From Diphasiastrum complanatum (Eukaryota > Streptophyta > Lycopodiopsida > Lycopodiales > Lycopodiaceae): 64,000 bases of DNA. Under the pieces are notes generated by a model. It saw only the letters and a program-made list of their open reading frames with translations. It was not told the origin of the DNA and searched no databases. A program made the position numbers and the translations under genes. Where the stretch lies: assembly GCA_029204225.1 (NCBI GenBank), contig CM055102.1, forward strand, positions 45,509,484 to 45,573,483, read 5' to 3'. This document shows positions 23,838-35,239 of this stretch, in pieces. The stretch's first letter is position 1. Each line of letters starts with the position of its first letter.

Positions 23838-24247
23838 TCGCAGATTGTGCCTAAGGAGGCGCATTTGTTTTCTTTGTAAAAAAAATGTTAAAAGTGATTT
23901 TACACTAATGGAAGGTCACCTTCTGAGGCCTTGTGGCGGAAGGGCCAAGGAAGCGAACATTCCCCGTCATGAAAATATTTTTACTATTTTTTAACCTTTT
24001 TGTCGTAGAATCACTTTTAACACTTTTACAAACGAAACATATGCACATTCTCATGCATAAGCCCTATTCTTTATTTTTTAACGTGCGTCTTCCAAGTGCC
24101 ATAAGGTGCATGTTTTTGCAACAAGGAAAGTCCACCTCCTTAGGGCTTCTGCCACAAGGCCTTGAAGGGTGACCTTCCCTAGGGTAAAATCACTTTTAAC
24201 ATTTTTACAAAGGAAACATATGCGCCTCCTTGGGCACAATCCATGAA
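23838..24247. repeat. large inverted repeat (arms ~105 bp, loop ~200 bp)
   Basis: The left arm (about 23838-23945) reads from CAGATTGTGCCTAAGGAGGC through AAAGTGATTTTAC to GGCCTTGTGGCGGAAG. The right arm (about 24135-24247) is its reverse complement with scattered differences. This is a foldback or MITE-like structure; no clear target duplication was seen. Confidence 0.75.
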
Positions 24248-24480
24248 CACTTTTTTTGTCATGTAAAAATATTACCCTTTTCTATGGCACCTTCCACCTG
24301 AAAGGTGCATGTCCAAAAAATTACAACAAAAGAAAGCTCAAAAATGTTTTCATGCCAAGGAAGGTCCTCCTCCTCAACTGTTTTGTCATTGGAAGAGCCT
24401 TTCATCAAGGGCAGTACACCTTGAACTACCGCCTGTTGCCAAAGGCCCTTCCTCAACAAAATGGCCTCAGAAAAAAAAAA

Positions 24481-24516
24481 TTACACACACCTTTCAAGTG
24501 AAAGGTGTGTGTGTAA
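24481..24516. repeat. near-perfect hairpin
   Basis: TTACACACACCTTTCA and its complement TGAAAGGTGTGTGTGTAA are separated by two bases. This is the same GCACCTTTC-type core as elsewhere in the cluster, in CA-repeat form. Confidence 0.85.
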
Positions 24517-25510
24517 AAAATGTAAACTTTTTACATGCACCTTGCAAGCAAAACAAATTGCTTTGAGACAAAAAGAATTCCACATATTCCATTGTGAAAG
24601 GAACCTGTAAATTCTATATAAAAAATGTCGAAAGTGATTTTGCGCCACGCTAACATTTCGTTCCAACAAAAATTGTGTGTCCCCGAAATATCCCTTAGGA
24701 AGGTCAAGCAAATGCCTTTCGTCAAGTTCTCAACTCCCCATGCCCCAAAAACTCATAAGAGAGGTACCTATTCTTATTTCAAACACGGAGATTGTGTTCA
24801 GCTTGACAATAATGCCCCATGTAACAGAAACTCACAAGTACAAAAATTGCTAACAAGGGCTCGTGCACAAGCTTGTAGAGGGGGGGGGAGAATGTGCCCA
24901 GCTCTTTGGTGTCCATGTTGAACGAAAATCTAAGCTTTAAAGACATTCTTGAAAATCACATGGTTTACACTAGACATCATCTATGTATATCCCTCTTAGC
25001 GAATCGTCTAATCAACTCTTACCAAGCTCACTTCAAGAGGAGGAGGAAGAATTTTGGCCCTACCCCACTTTGCAAATATAGCAAAATGATCACAATCAAG
25101 ATACACATCTTGAAATTATGGTTTTTTAATTTTTTAAATTTGGAAAATCTTGATTAGATTGTATCTTACTATTATCACTTTAAGATAAGAGTTTCAAATA
25201 TTCCTATCAAATATGCCAAAATCAGTAATTTTTTTATCTTTGCCATACATGTGTGTATAGAACCTATGTCTAATGAAAAGTAAAAGAATTGATTGTTCTA
25301 TATCATGCTTTGCTTTTTTGGAGAAGGAAGGCCTTGTCTCAAAAGCCTTCCACCCTTGAAGGGCAATTGTCGAAGGGCATTGCCCATACCAAGACAAAAG
25401 ACTAGCACTTTATTTTGCAATTATTATTATTTTGTTGGCAGAATGTTCATTTTGACAACTAATGACTAGCTAACACATGCACCTTTCAAAGGTGAATGCA
25501 CTATGTGGCA

Positions 25511-25950
25511 ACCAATTGTTGATTGTCTAAATGAATATTTGATCGTAAAGTTTTATGCTGATGTAAATCTCTCATTGGTTGTCCACATGAGAGTCTTGTT
25601 CGAAGGTGTAAATGGTTAGAAAACATGTGTAATTCTATTTCTAGAGGTGGCACCAAAATACAAAGGAAAAATGAGCACTTGACTATAGGACATCAACAAG
25701 GTACAAGCTATCGACAACTTCTACTACTAACAATATAAAAAGTCATGAGGCGTTCAAGATTTATTTGGATGGTTGCATAGCAATTGTCACAAGCAACGTC
25801 TACCTTGACCTCATTAAAATAAAATAAAAATCTTCTTGAGAATGTAGTAAGTATCATAGAACTATATCACAAAATGACAACTTAGCATTTGATGAGATAG
25901 AGCAATTATATCAATTTTAAGCACCAAGATATTCTCTTCTTTTATTCAAA
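25511..25950. other. intergenic, nothing recognised
   Basis: AT-rich sequence between the hairpin cluster and a truncated LINE. No gene or repeat structure seen. Confidence 0.5.
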
Positions 25951-25954
25951 CTCT

Positions 25955-27366
25955 CTCTCCATCCCTCCTAGGCATTTGGGTCTCAATATCCTCTCTCATG
26001 GCACTGTTTTTAGATACCTTGGTTTTCCTCTAGGAGCTTCTCTGTCCAATAGGGACCGTTTCAATTGGATCATGGAGAAGATCAATAACAAATTGTTGCT
26101 TTGGAACTTTTCTGATCTCTCTTTCGTCGCCAGACTCAATGTTCTCAAACACATTATCTCTGCCTATTTTACTCACTTCCTCTTCATCTGGGTCCCCCCC
26201 CCCCCCCCCATCTTACTCTCTTTCTATTGCTAAGTCCTTTCGAAAGCTCCTTTGGAATAATCACCCTAGTCTTCTGAATTGGGATAAATGTTCTGCTCCT
26301 AAGAAGCTTGGGGGATTTGGTCTTCTTGATCCTTCCATCACTTCCCTTTCTCTCATTCAAACTTCGATTGTCCTCAACCTTGGGCCCTTATGATGACTGC
26401 TATTCTCCCTCCCCTTCCTGCAATCTGAGACGACTCTCCCCATTCCTACTTCCTTGAGTTCACCTGTTCTTCATTCACCTTTTTCGTCTCTCTCCCTCCA
26501 CTGTTCAAATCTATCTACAAAGTTCTCATTACTATGAGAGAGCTCACCTTCTGGTACTGGCGGTAATTCTATCTCTCCGTTGGAATCTTTGTGGTTCTCT
26601 AAAACCATCACCATTAATTCAAAACCTCTGGCCCTGATTGAGAACAGACTTTGTCGTAATTTATCTCGAAAGGGCTTTGTTACTTGGGGACATATCATGG
26701 AATGCATCTATTCCCTCAACCTCGCCCGCCTCAAGGCTGAGCTTGGCCTTTCTACCCGTGAAACTAACTTCCGGTCCTTTGCCTTTTCGCATGGTGATCT
26801 TGGCCCTCTTTCTACCCCTACTTCCTCGGACCACAGCGTGAACTGGATCCTCAAGGCCTTGGACAAAGCTGGTAAAATATCTTACCCTTCCGTCTTTTCT
26901 GCCACTAAAGAGGAGAACTTTACTTTCTCTTGGTTTAACACCAGATGGAACCTTTCTAATCCCCCTCACATTTGGAAAGCTAGACTTCGTCGCACTTACA
27001 AGATTAGGATAGGCAAATTTAGAGTCTTCTCTCTCAGAATTCTTCAGCTTTCTCTTCCTGTTTCGGATCATTATAGGGGGGATGCTACTCATGTCTGTTC
27101 TAAATGCAAAGTTTTGGATGAGGATGTGCCTCACCTTTTCTTTCACTGCCATGCTACTCCTTGGAAGTCTGTGACTGACCTTTTTGTTGCTCATTTTCAT
27201 ACCAGATTTAGGAGATTTAGCCATACATATGTGCTGCTGAATGATATTACTTTTGAAGATCAAGGAAGCTGATAAACTTTTGCTTCTTTGAGCTTTTATT
27301 TATTTTCATGTATTTTTGTAAAAAGTTATTAATCTGTGGTTAACTTCTTCAAGAGAAAAAAAAAAC
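25955..27366 (+). mobile_element. 5'-truncated L1-like LINE with poly-A end
   Basis: It starts inside RT (FRYLGFPLGASLSNRDRFNW, about 26007) and continues through LLWNNHPSLLNWDKCSAPKK (about 26250). A 16-base C-run at about 26194-26209 causes a frameshift. A 230-codon frame at 26580-27272 holds the C-terminal region with a zinc motif CSKCKVLDEDVPHLFFHC (about 27100-27153). An A-run at 27356-27365 marks the 3' end. 5' truncation and a poly-A end are typical of LINE insertion. Confidence 0.85.
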
Positions 27367-28533
27367 ATATGTCTTCAACTTCTTGCAATAATATCAAATT
27401 ATTTCTAAAAATAATAATTTTGTAGGTGTTCTATAATAGTTAAATATAAGAAATTCTCATAACGTTGTGTTGGTTGATAGCTTTGCCAATTTGGTGTTCA
27501 ATCATTCTCCCTTCCCTAACCACAATATCATGCTCATAAATGTTTGTAGAACTTTTTATTTCTTTGGGCCTCAATTGTAGTTTTATGTTACTTAATAGGT
27601 ATTATTTCATATTTCTGAGTATGGGTTGCTTGTTATTTTTTGCTTGTGTAGAGGCAGATATGTGTTGCTCACTCAAGCGTTGCTACTCTTTTAGCATTCT
27701 TGTTTTTGCACTCTATTGTTCATGCTTTGGACCTTTGGCTTGGCCCACTACTGGTCATCTTTACATGAAGCAAACTTTCATAAATTTTGCTCAACAATGC
27801 AATTGTAGATCTCTCCTCTCCTTTGGCCTTGTTCTTGTTGAACTCTATTGTTCATCTATCTTCAACAATTTTTTTGGCCTAATTAATTCCAAATTACATT
27901 ACACCCTTTTGGTTTGGATTTTAAAATTTAAGCTCCTTAGTTTTTATTAACTATTGAGTTTTAAGACTAAGTTGAAGACCAATGGGAATAACAAAATCAA
28001 TAGAATAAGATAAAATTAGCAAAAAAGAGTCTATATTGAAGATGATAAATTATAGTTGCTTGATGCTTCCGTTATGTACTCTGATTGCGCTATGATAATA
28101 TTGCATCTTATTCTTTTTTCAAATTTCGCTCTTACATAGACTGTAATCGTGATAGCTTATTCTAATCAGTCTATGCCTATGGCAGAACAAAGAGGAGGAG
28201 AAGAAGAATGAATTTAACTTTGAGCTTGATTCAACTTTAGCAACTTGAAACTAATCTAATTTGATTGATCTATTTATAGTTTTTGATGGCACATCCCTAC
28301 CAAAATGTGTCGTTTATCCACAAAGCAGGTGCCATGGGTGGCTACGGGATTGGACCCAAAATGTATTGGATAAGGTTCCACTATTCAATCTATTTTAGTC
28401 AGTTTAAAACCCTTGACAGTCTATTGACTTTTGGTCTATTCGAATTGTTTTGGATAATCCCCTGAATTTTAAACTGTGTCAAAAATTGGTGTATTTCTAT
28501 AGACGGTCTCGATTCCTTCAAAATTGTCTTGAT
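27367..28533. other. intergenic, nothing recognised
   Basis: The only long frame (27540-27950, plus) is rich in Phe, Leu, Cys and Ser as expected from AT-rich noise, and matches nothing I know. Confidence 0.5.
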
Positions 28534-28730
28534 TGTTGAAAGTACAGTAAATAGGACCATAAATGAATCCCTAATTGATTTTCAAGAGTAATTGATTGAC
28601 TGACTAACCAATTATAGCAAAGCTAACACTCAAAAATTGATCTAGATTGGCAATTTCAATAAGAGCAATTAAAACAAGATCAAAACATGAAGATCCGACT
28701 TCACATGTGTGGGGTATGGCCTGTAGTATT
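28534..28730 (-). repeat. left (3') LTR portion of a minus-strand copia
   Basis: It begins TGTTGAAAGTACAGTAAATA on the plus strand and matches 30606-30793 for about 190 bases. Similarity is lost after about 28725, so only part of the LTR is recognisable. Further right (29116-29165) lie three short tandem copies built on CACACATGTGG. Confidence 0.7.
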
Positions 28731-29265
28731 CCTTGTGGACAAAGAATGATCCCAACCAAGTTTAGATTGCATACACTTCATAAAATCATCACACAAATAG
28801 AGCAAAAACTCGAGATTGTCAATGAACTCCAAAATCTTGATCTCTCATCAATGGAATGAATGATTTGCAAGTACAAAGAGGATCCTATCCTTGGCTGGAC
28901 GAGTAGATACAACACGTGTTCAGGTAAAATAAATCATTAGGTTGAACTACTCAAGTCAATTTGACCTAACCATTAGGTATACCATCTTGGTAGTTAGATC
29001 AACACCAACTTCCTTAATTTTTGGAGGTAGCTCCTAAATTTTGGAAAACTTGACCAAAATTCCTATCTAACTCCTATGATTAGAACCTAACTACCTACCC
29101 TAGGCCTATTCATCACATGTGGAAACATGCTCACACATGTGGAAACATGCCCACACATGTGTGGATTAAAAAATGTACAATAAACTATGTGTTTATCAAG
29201 CTAGTATTTGCCAATTTTCACAGAGAAGTTGGGTTTCTCAACTCCATCATGCAAGGACAACGAAC

Positions 29266-29800
29266 TCATCCTATTATTTGCATGTTGGACCTACACTCCT
29301 CGGCCACAAGCACACTATGTAGCTTGTCAATAGAAGGTAAGTCATATTGTATGGCAAAGATTTGAACCAAATTGGAGAACTCATGTCCTAGAGGATCACT
29401 TGTACAAGTTTTTTTATCAAGAATCTTATCTCCTATTGAAGTGAGTTCTTTATTAAGAGAATTGATTACAAGCACATATACTTGTGCACTCTCACCACTA
29501 TTTCTCATACTTTGCAAGATTTGGTCTCTAAGCATGAGTACTCTAGAGGTGTTGTTGGATTCACAGATTGCCTTTAAGGAATCCCATGCTTCTTTGGCCG
29601 AAGTACAAGAGGCTACCTCCTTTAGGAGATCATTACTAACATTCATTTTGATACAATGTAATGGTAGTCTTGCCTTCATTTGTACTTTGCTAACTCTTGT
29701 CCTCCAATAGGTTCATCCTCTTCATCTAGGAAAATATCAAAGAGGTCTTGGAGCACTAGGAGTAATTGAGTAGTTTGTAGAATTTAACCTCTCACTAGCT
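29266..29800 (-). mobile_element. copia gag fragment (minus strand)
   Basis: A UBN2-type gag reads ASCTSAKEAWDSLKAICESN, then SRVLMLRDQILQSMRNSGES and a DPLGHEFSNLVQIFAIQYDL stretch. It belongs with the flanking LTR portions. No zinc knuckle or pol follows towards 28.7 kb, so the element is internally deleted. Confidence 0.75.
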
Positions 29801-30593
29801 TCCAAGAGGAATGATCCAAGTGATCCCATCTTGCTAGTGACTTGTACTATGGATGTACTTCTCGTCCCTCCCTAAGTTCTTTTCCAAAATTTGCCTCACT
29901 TCAACTCACTTTGATATTCAAAAAGACGCAAGTAGCAAGATCTACGCGATCTTGATTCGAGAAAACTATCTTGAAATATTCTACAAAGAATTACTCAAAA
30001 AAATTGAATAGATTTGATTCTAGAAGCTTCACAAAGAACTTCACTTGAATTGATCAACTGAAGATAGACTTCTAGCCTTGCTAAGGACTTCTAGTCTCGT
30101 CCCTCTCACTGTCTCACAAAGATTGAATGGAGATATAATGAGTTTGCATCAAATCCCTATCAAATCTCTTAAAAAAATCAAAGATTTTGGGAAAAAATGA
30201 CCCTATCTCACTCCTCCTCCTTGATGATCCAACAAGACCTGTAAAACCACTTTTAAGGACTTGTTCTTAGCACCTATTAATTGGATTCTATGATACAAAG
30301 TCAAATCTCAATAATGGCTACTGATCTTTGATGCTTCCTCTTTGATTTGCATCAAAAATCTTATCAAGATGATATGTAATGATATTATTGGGATCTAATG
30401 AACAAAGGAAATAAAATGCAAGTTCATAGGTTCCCACACGTGTGAAAATTACACCTATAGCCCGCTACCAAAATAGATCTCAAATCCTGAAGCAATCTCT
30501 TGGATTGGACTCTCCCTCACAATACTAGTTTTCTATCAACAAACTTGCTAAATTTGGATTGTGTTTTGATCATCAATTATTCTCTTGTACTTG

Positions 30594-30605
30594 GCTCTGA
30601 TAACA
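30594..30605 (-). other. primer binding site of the minus-strand copia
   Basis: On the minus strand the bases directly after the LTR read TGTTATCAGAGC, one base from the TGGTATCAGAGC complement of initiator Met-tRNA used by plant copia elements. This fixes orientation and LTR end. Confidence 0.75.
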
Positions 30606-30793
30606 TGTTGAAAGTACAATGATAGGACCATAAAGGAATCCCTAATTGATTCTCAAGAGTGATTGATTGATTGATTAACCAATTATAGAGAAACTAGAAC
30701 TCAAAAATTGACCTAGATTGGCAATTTCAATCAAGAGCGATCAAAACAAGATCAAAACATGAAGATCCAACTTCACGCATGTGGGGTATGACC
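30606..30793 (-). repeat. right (5') LTR portion of the minus-strand copia, cut by a gypsy LTR
   Basis: Plus-strand start is TGTTGAAAGTACAATGATAG. It matches the left copy until about 30793, where the LTR of a gypsy element begins. The copia is therefore older than the gypsy insertion. Confidence 0.7.
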
Positions 30794-31286
30794 TGTTGTA
30801 AGAACCACCAAGTGAAGATCTACATGATTCCAATCACATGCAAACCAAAAGGACACCTGTGGAGCATGAACCACCCAACCAATATGGAGAGGCAAGTCAA
30901 TACTCTAACCAATCCACCCCCAAGCCACAGTGAAGAACACAAGAGAGGAGAGGAAGAATTGGCTCAAGAATCACAATTCACAATAGGAGAATGGACGAGT
31001 TTCCACTAGACATGTTCTTCTCAAGAGAGAGAGAGAATATTCCCTTTAGGATCCCCATGCAACCTAAATTGAGCTATTGATCTCCTATTCTTGCATTTAA
31101 GCAGTCGTCACCATGCATGTGCTCCTATGTCCAATTATAGGTCTGGGCCCTCATATGATTATTAATTATCTAATACGACCACGTCCACGATGACGTAGCA
31201 TAAGTAATAGCCACATACAACTGGAGTGACCGGCTATCCACGTCAGGAATAATTCCGATTCCCTTGTACAGGACATGGACATAACA
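30794..31286 (-). repeat. 3' LTR of a Ty3-gypsy chromovirus-type element
   Basis: On the minus strand it begins TGTTATGTCCATGTCC, directly after a polypurine tract (AACGGGGGAAGAA, 31287-31299), and ends TTACAACA. Length is about 493 bases with TGTTRT-type terminal repeats. The partner 5' LTR is missing. Confidence 0.7.
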
Positions 31287-33481
31287 TTCTTCCCCCGTTA
31301 AACCATTTCTATCTCTAGAAATGAAAACTAGGGAAATTCTTCTTTATGATTTCGACCCTTTCCCATGAATCATCATCCTCAAGCCGTCCCTTCCACCTGA
31401 TCAAGCACTCAGAGATAGAAGGACTTCTCAATTGTTTATCTCTGGTTCTGAGTACCTTTTCAGGTTCCAAAGGAACACTAAGCGATGAGTCCTCCAAATG
31501 GATAAGATCTTCCTCTGAACCAACTACTTCACCTTCATGCAAACTTAATTTCAATCGGCTTACATGAAACACTAGGTGAGCTGTAGTCTTGCTCTGAAGA
31601 TCTAATTGTAAGTTAAAAAACCAATTTTCTTTATAATTTGAAACGGTCCACAATATCTTGTAGACAATTTATAATGCTTCCTTGTACTCATAGTCTTAGA
31701 ATCCTTAGGTATTCTAAGATATACTCAGTCATCAACTTTAAAATCTCTGGGAGACCTCTTAAGATCGGCATAGTGCTTAGCTCTATCCTGAGCACTCCGG
31801 ATAAAATCACGGGCCACTTGCAACATTTCATAGATATCATGCAAGAAATTTGCAACTTTCTGGATCTTAACAGACTTTGTCTCCACATTTACCGGAGATC
31901 TAGGTTGAAAACCGTACATCAGCATAAAGGGACAATAACCAGTAGCAGAATGTTACCTACTGTTAAAAACAAACTCAATCAAAGGAATGTAATCTTCCCA
32001 CTGAGATTTCCTGTGAGACACATAAGTTCTCAACATGTCCTCCATAGTTTGATTAGTTCTCTCAGTCTGGCCATCTGATTCAGGATGATCAGAAGAACTA
32101 AAACTGAGCGAGGTTTTAAGTTTATGGAATACAGCTGACCAAAAGTGACCTGTAAACTTAGGATCTCTATCACTAACTATATCACTTGGTAGTCCATAAA
32201 TCCTAAATAATCTTTCCACAAAGATCTGGGCTAAATCCGAAGCCTTAGCAGTTGACTTGACTGGTATAAAAGTAGCTAACTTTGTCAACCTGTCCACCAC
32301 AACCCAAATAGAATTATTTTGGCGTTGGGTCCTTGGAAGTCCAACCACAAAATCCATAGATATACTTTCCCATCATTTCTGAGGGATATCTAGGGGATGT
32401 AGCAACCCTCCACTCTTTAAGCATTCAGCTTGGCTAATTGGCAAGGTCTACGCTTTACCACATAAGACTCGACAAATGGCTTGAGTTTCAGCTAATGAAA
32501 CTCTCTTCTGACCAAGTCCAAAGTCCTGTGTATACCCGAATGACCTACATAGGGAACGTCGTGACACTCATAAAGAATCTTCTTCTTTAACTCATCATCC
32601 ACCGGTACACAGACTTTCCCATTCTGAAATAGTAACCCACCTCGGATAGAGAATTGTTCTGCTATCTTCTTATCTTTCCTAGGAACCGGAGACCCCTATG
32701 AGTAAATCTCTATTCCATTATCATTTTATCATGTCTCCAGCATCTTCCAGAGGGGACCAAAATGAGAATCTGACTCACATTTTCCTCTCAGTGATAGATC
32801 AGTGGAAATCTGGGTGAAAGAAAATTCCATTAAATTCACCAATCCGACTAAGTGCATCCGCAACTTGGTTAGAGCTGCCCTTGATATATCGGATCTCGTG
32901 ATCAAATTCCTGCATAAGCTCAGCCCAATGAGCTTTACGACCCCTTAGATTGTTCTGATTACAAAAGTACTTCAGAGGTTGGTGATCTGTATACACTATA
33001 AATTGACTACCATAAAGGTAATGCCTCCAGGTTCTAAGTGCATGTATCACAGCAAATAACTCTTTCTCCTGAGTTGTATAACACGATTGAGGCCCCGTGA
33101 GTTTCTTGCTTTCAAACGCTATCGGCCTATCCTCTTGTAGAAGAACTGCCCCTACCATCGAATCACTTGCGTCAGTTCGCACGACGTAAGGTATATCAGG
33201 ATTCGCGATCTGTGAAACAAGAGCTGAAGCAACCATTTGCTTGAGTTTCTCAAAACATTGGTTCAATAGGCTCGCTAGGTTGACCTCTCTTTTTCTTTTA
33301 TTAACTTTGCCGTTAGTCAACTTATTTAAGGGTGCTGCCACTTTAGCATAATCCTCAATTGACTTATGAAAGAAAACTGTAAAACCGAGAAAAGATTTAA
33401 CTTCTCTAACCATCTTTGATATCGGCCAATCAAGCACTGTCTTGACCTTACTCTCGTCAATCTGCAACCCACTACGGAGAG
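31287..33481 (-). mobile_element. Ty3-gypsy pol remnant: RNase H, integrase, chromodomain
   Basis: Minus-strand order is: end of RT and RNase H (33467-32799; TDASDSMVGAVLLQ, YTTQEKELFAVIHAL, VYTDHQPLKYF); integrase zinc domain with frameshifts (about 32600-32450); integrase core (32357-31953; DFVVGLPRTQ, IVSDRDPKFTG, PESDGQTERTNQ); and a C-terminal chromodomain (CLIRWKGRLEDDDSWERVE, about 31390-31335). The chromodomain marks the chromovirus lineage. Stops and frameshifts interrupt it. It is truncated at about 33481 before the RT catalytic core, where a copia LTR begins. Confidence 0.9.
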
Positions 33482-33880
33482 ATAGTATTCAATCTGTAAC
33501 TAGCGTAGTAAGATCACAGCACACAATGTGCTATTACTGTGAACCATTCTCAAGCACAGAATCTCGATCTGATCGTTGTATTTACAAGAGCTCAATTCAG
33601 ATTCTCTATTTTCTTATGTGTGTTCCACTGTCAAATATTTTTTGATAATTTCTCTCTCGCATACAGATACTCACTCCACGACTCATTCAAAATATCTAAT
33701 CTCGAAGGAAGCATGGTTGTCTTAGATGCCTAACTATTTCACTCCATTCATGGTCATCATTGACACCTACTAAGATATTCAACTTGTCGATCTAAGTAAT
33801 CGTCTAAATCTATTGTTTGGCAAAGATTCTGTTATAATTTATATGTTGAGTTTTCTCTTGTTTGGATCTCGTATCCAACA
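33482..33880 (+). repeat. 5' LTR (left-truncated) of a plus-strand copia
   Basis: It ends GTATCCAACA at 33880, immediately before a primer binding site. The left end is lost at the junction with the gypsy remnant. Confidence 0.65.
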
Positions 33881-33884
33881 AGGG

Positions 33885-33896
33885 TGGTATCAGAGC
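33885..33896 (+). other. primer binding site, plus-strand copia
   Basis: TGGTATCAGAGC, the exact copia-type initiator Met-tRNA complement, four bases after the LTR end. Confidence 0.85.
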
Positions 33897-34023
33897 TGAT
33901 AACTAGAATATTCAAACACAATCATTTCGCATTATTCATACAAAGAACCCAACAAGTTGGCATCAAAGCCATCATTCCAAACTAATATTATTCAAAGACT
34001 ATTTTACAGATCATTTGTCATGA

Positions 34024-34550
34024 AAGGTATATTTTTATAAATCCGCTTGATCAACAAGTTCAACGACAAAGACTTCCACATGTGAAAATTCAAAATGAAG
34101 ATAATACTCACTGAAAAAAAAAAAAACTCTGGGGATACATCAACAGTTCAATAGCCAAACTGGCTGAACCTGACATGCTGACCGCCTGGGGAGCTAAGGA
34201 TGGCAAAGCTCTTGCCATTGTATCTCGAAGTCTTAGAGATTCACAAATAGCTCATGTAGCAAATTGTTCCAGCTCCAAAGAAGCTTGGGACATTCTTTTT
34301 AGCCCATTTGAAACAACATATGTGGTGACTCGTCTCTTCCTGAAAATAAGTTCATGTCGTTCAAGATGAGTGAAAGAACCTCAGTCACTGATCATCTGAA
34401 TGAATTCAAACAGTTGCTAAATCAGCGAGCTGTAATAGGTTTTGCCAGTATCGGACATGTCTCTTTTGACCAATCTTCCTCCCTCTTACGACAACTTAAT
34501 ATTGCTCTTGAGCAATGCTCGAGCACAAGACAATAACGGGCAAAACCACA
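34024..34550 (+). mobile_element. degenerate copia gag
   Basis: Frames on the plus strand read KFNDKDFHM then KFKMKIIL, AWGAKDGKALAIVSRSLRDS, NCSSSKEAWDIL, and SVTDHLNEFKQLLNQ, all typical of copia gag, with stops and frame changes between. Nothing of pol follows. Confidence 0.75.
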
Positions 34551-34554
34551 TGCA

Positions 34555-35003
34555 CCTCTAATAGAGCTATGAAAAAAAACTTTCTAGAGACTTAAGAAGT
34601 CTTTGGTGATCAGCTATTTATACTAAAGTAATTAACATGTATCTAGTAGGATAGCTAATTAGGTTGTAGATCACAATTGGTAGATAGCCATAATGTGTTG
34701 GCATCTATCCAGTTAGGACTTCCCAAAAATTTACTTGCCAAGCAGTTAAGGCAAGTCTTTAGCTTTTTATTAGGTGAAATAGTAATTGTCGTTCTTTGAC
34801 ATGGTCAGCTCCGTCGACATCATTGATGAGTCGGATATTGTCCGATATGTTGGAGCCACCTATTGAGCGATTCCCGAGTATTTCTACAGACTGCGTAGAG
34901 ACACAAATAAAACTGCAGAACTCGATAATAAAGTGGACAAAAATTAAAGATCAATTTTTTAGATGAATCACTCTGATAGTAGAATAATCCAACACCTTAC
35001 ATG
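34555..35003 (-). repeat. partial LTR of the copia family also at 60.5 and 62.4 kb
   Basis: The right end reads TAGAATAATCCAACA, the reverse complement of an LTR start TGTTGGATTATTCTA. The body aligns by eye along about 400 bases with 61010-61401 (shared blocks GCAAGTCTTTAGCTT, GAGCCACCT, AGACACAAATAAA). No primer site or gag follows on its left, so it is a solo or broken LTR. Confidence 0.7.
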
Positions 35004-35239
35004 ATGCTTCCTTGTGGCCTTTGTAGTGGGCTATTTCCTAACCTAGCCTCAACCTTAGATCCAAGCTCACAAGCATCAAGGACACGAGGTTAGTTGTCAT
35101 GCGGGGGTTTCGTTCCCATGAGAGCGATAGCATGTTCCAAGATAAGGTTTTATTTAGACCTCTTGTAAATGGTTCATTTATATACATTGAATCTAGTCAC
35201 AAATATCATAAAAGCATAAGAACATTCAATACCAATAAA

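Larger units (their letters stand above)
22840..25510. repeat. hairpin-rich non-coding repeat cluster
   Basis: The block is built from recurring modules. (i) GCACCTTTC/GAAAGGTGC hairpins occur near 23005, 23031-23079, 23778, 24287-24308, 24481-24516 and 25480. (ii) An A/T-flanked core around AAAGTGATTTTAC recurs at about 23120, 23890 and 24630, and inverted at about 24187. (iii) A GGAAGGGCCAAGGA ... TTCCCCG module recurs at about 22917 and 23938, and weakly at 23708. (iv) GGAAGGCC/GGCCTTCC stems occur, for example at 23143-23166. GC-rich stems alternate with poly-T/poly-A. No coding frame of note exists on either strand. I do not recognise the family. Confidence 0.8.

Noticed and set aside
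26661-27263. 200-codon minus-strand frame
   Set aside because: It is the antisense shadow of the LINE C-terminal frame at 26580-27272, whose plus-strand zinc motif is clear.
27540-27950. 136-codon plus-strand frame
   Set aside because: Composition of translated AT-rich non-coding DNA; no family match and no neighbours to support it.
29116-29165. Three short repeats resembling a CRISPR-type array
   Set aside because: Only about 20-base direct repeats (CACACATGTGG plus flank) with no regular spacers, in a plant nuclear context.
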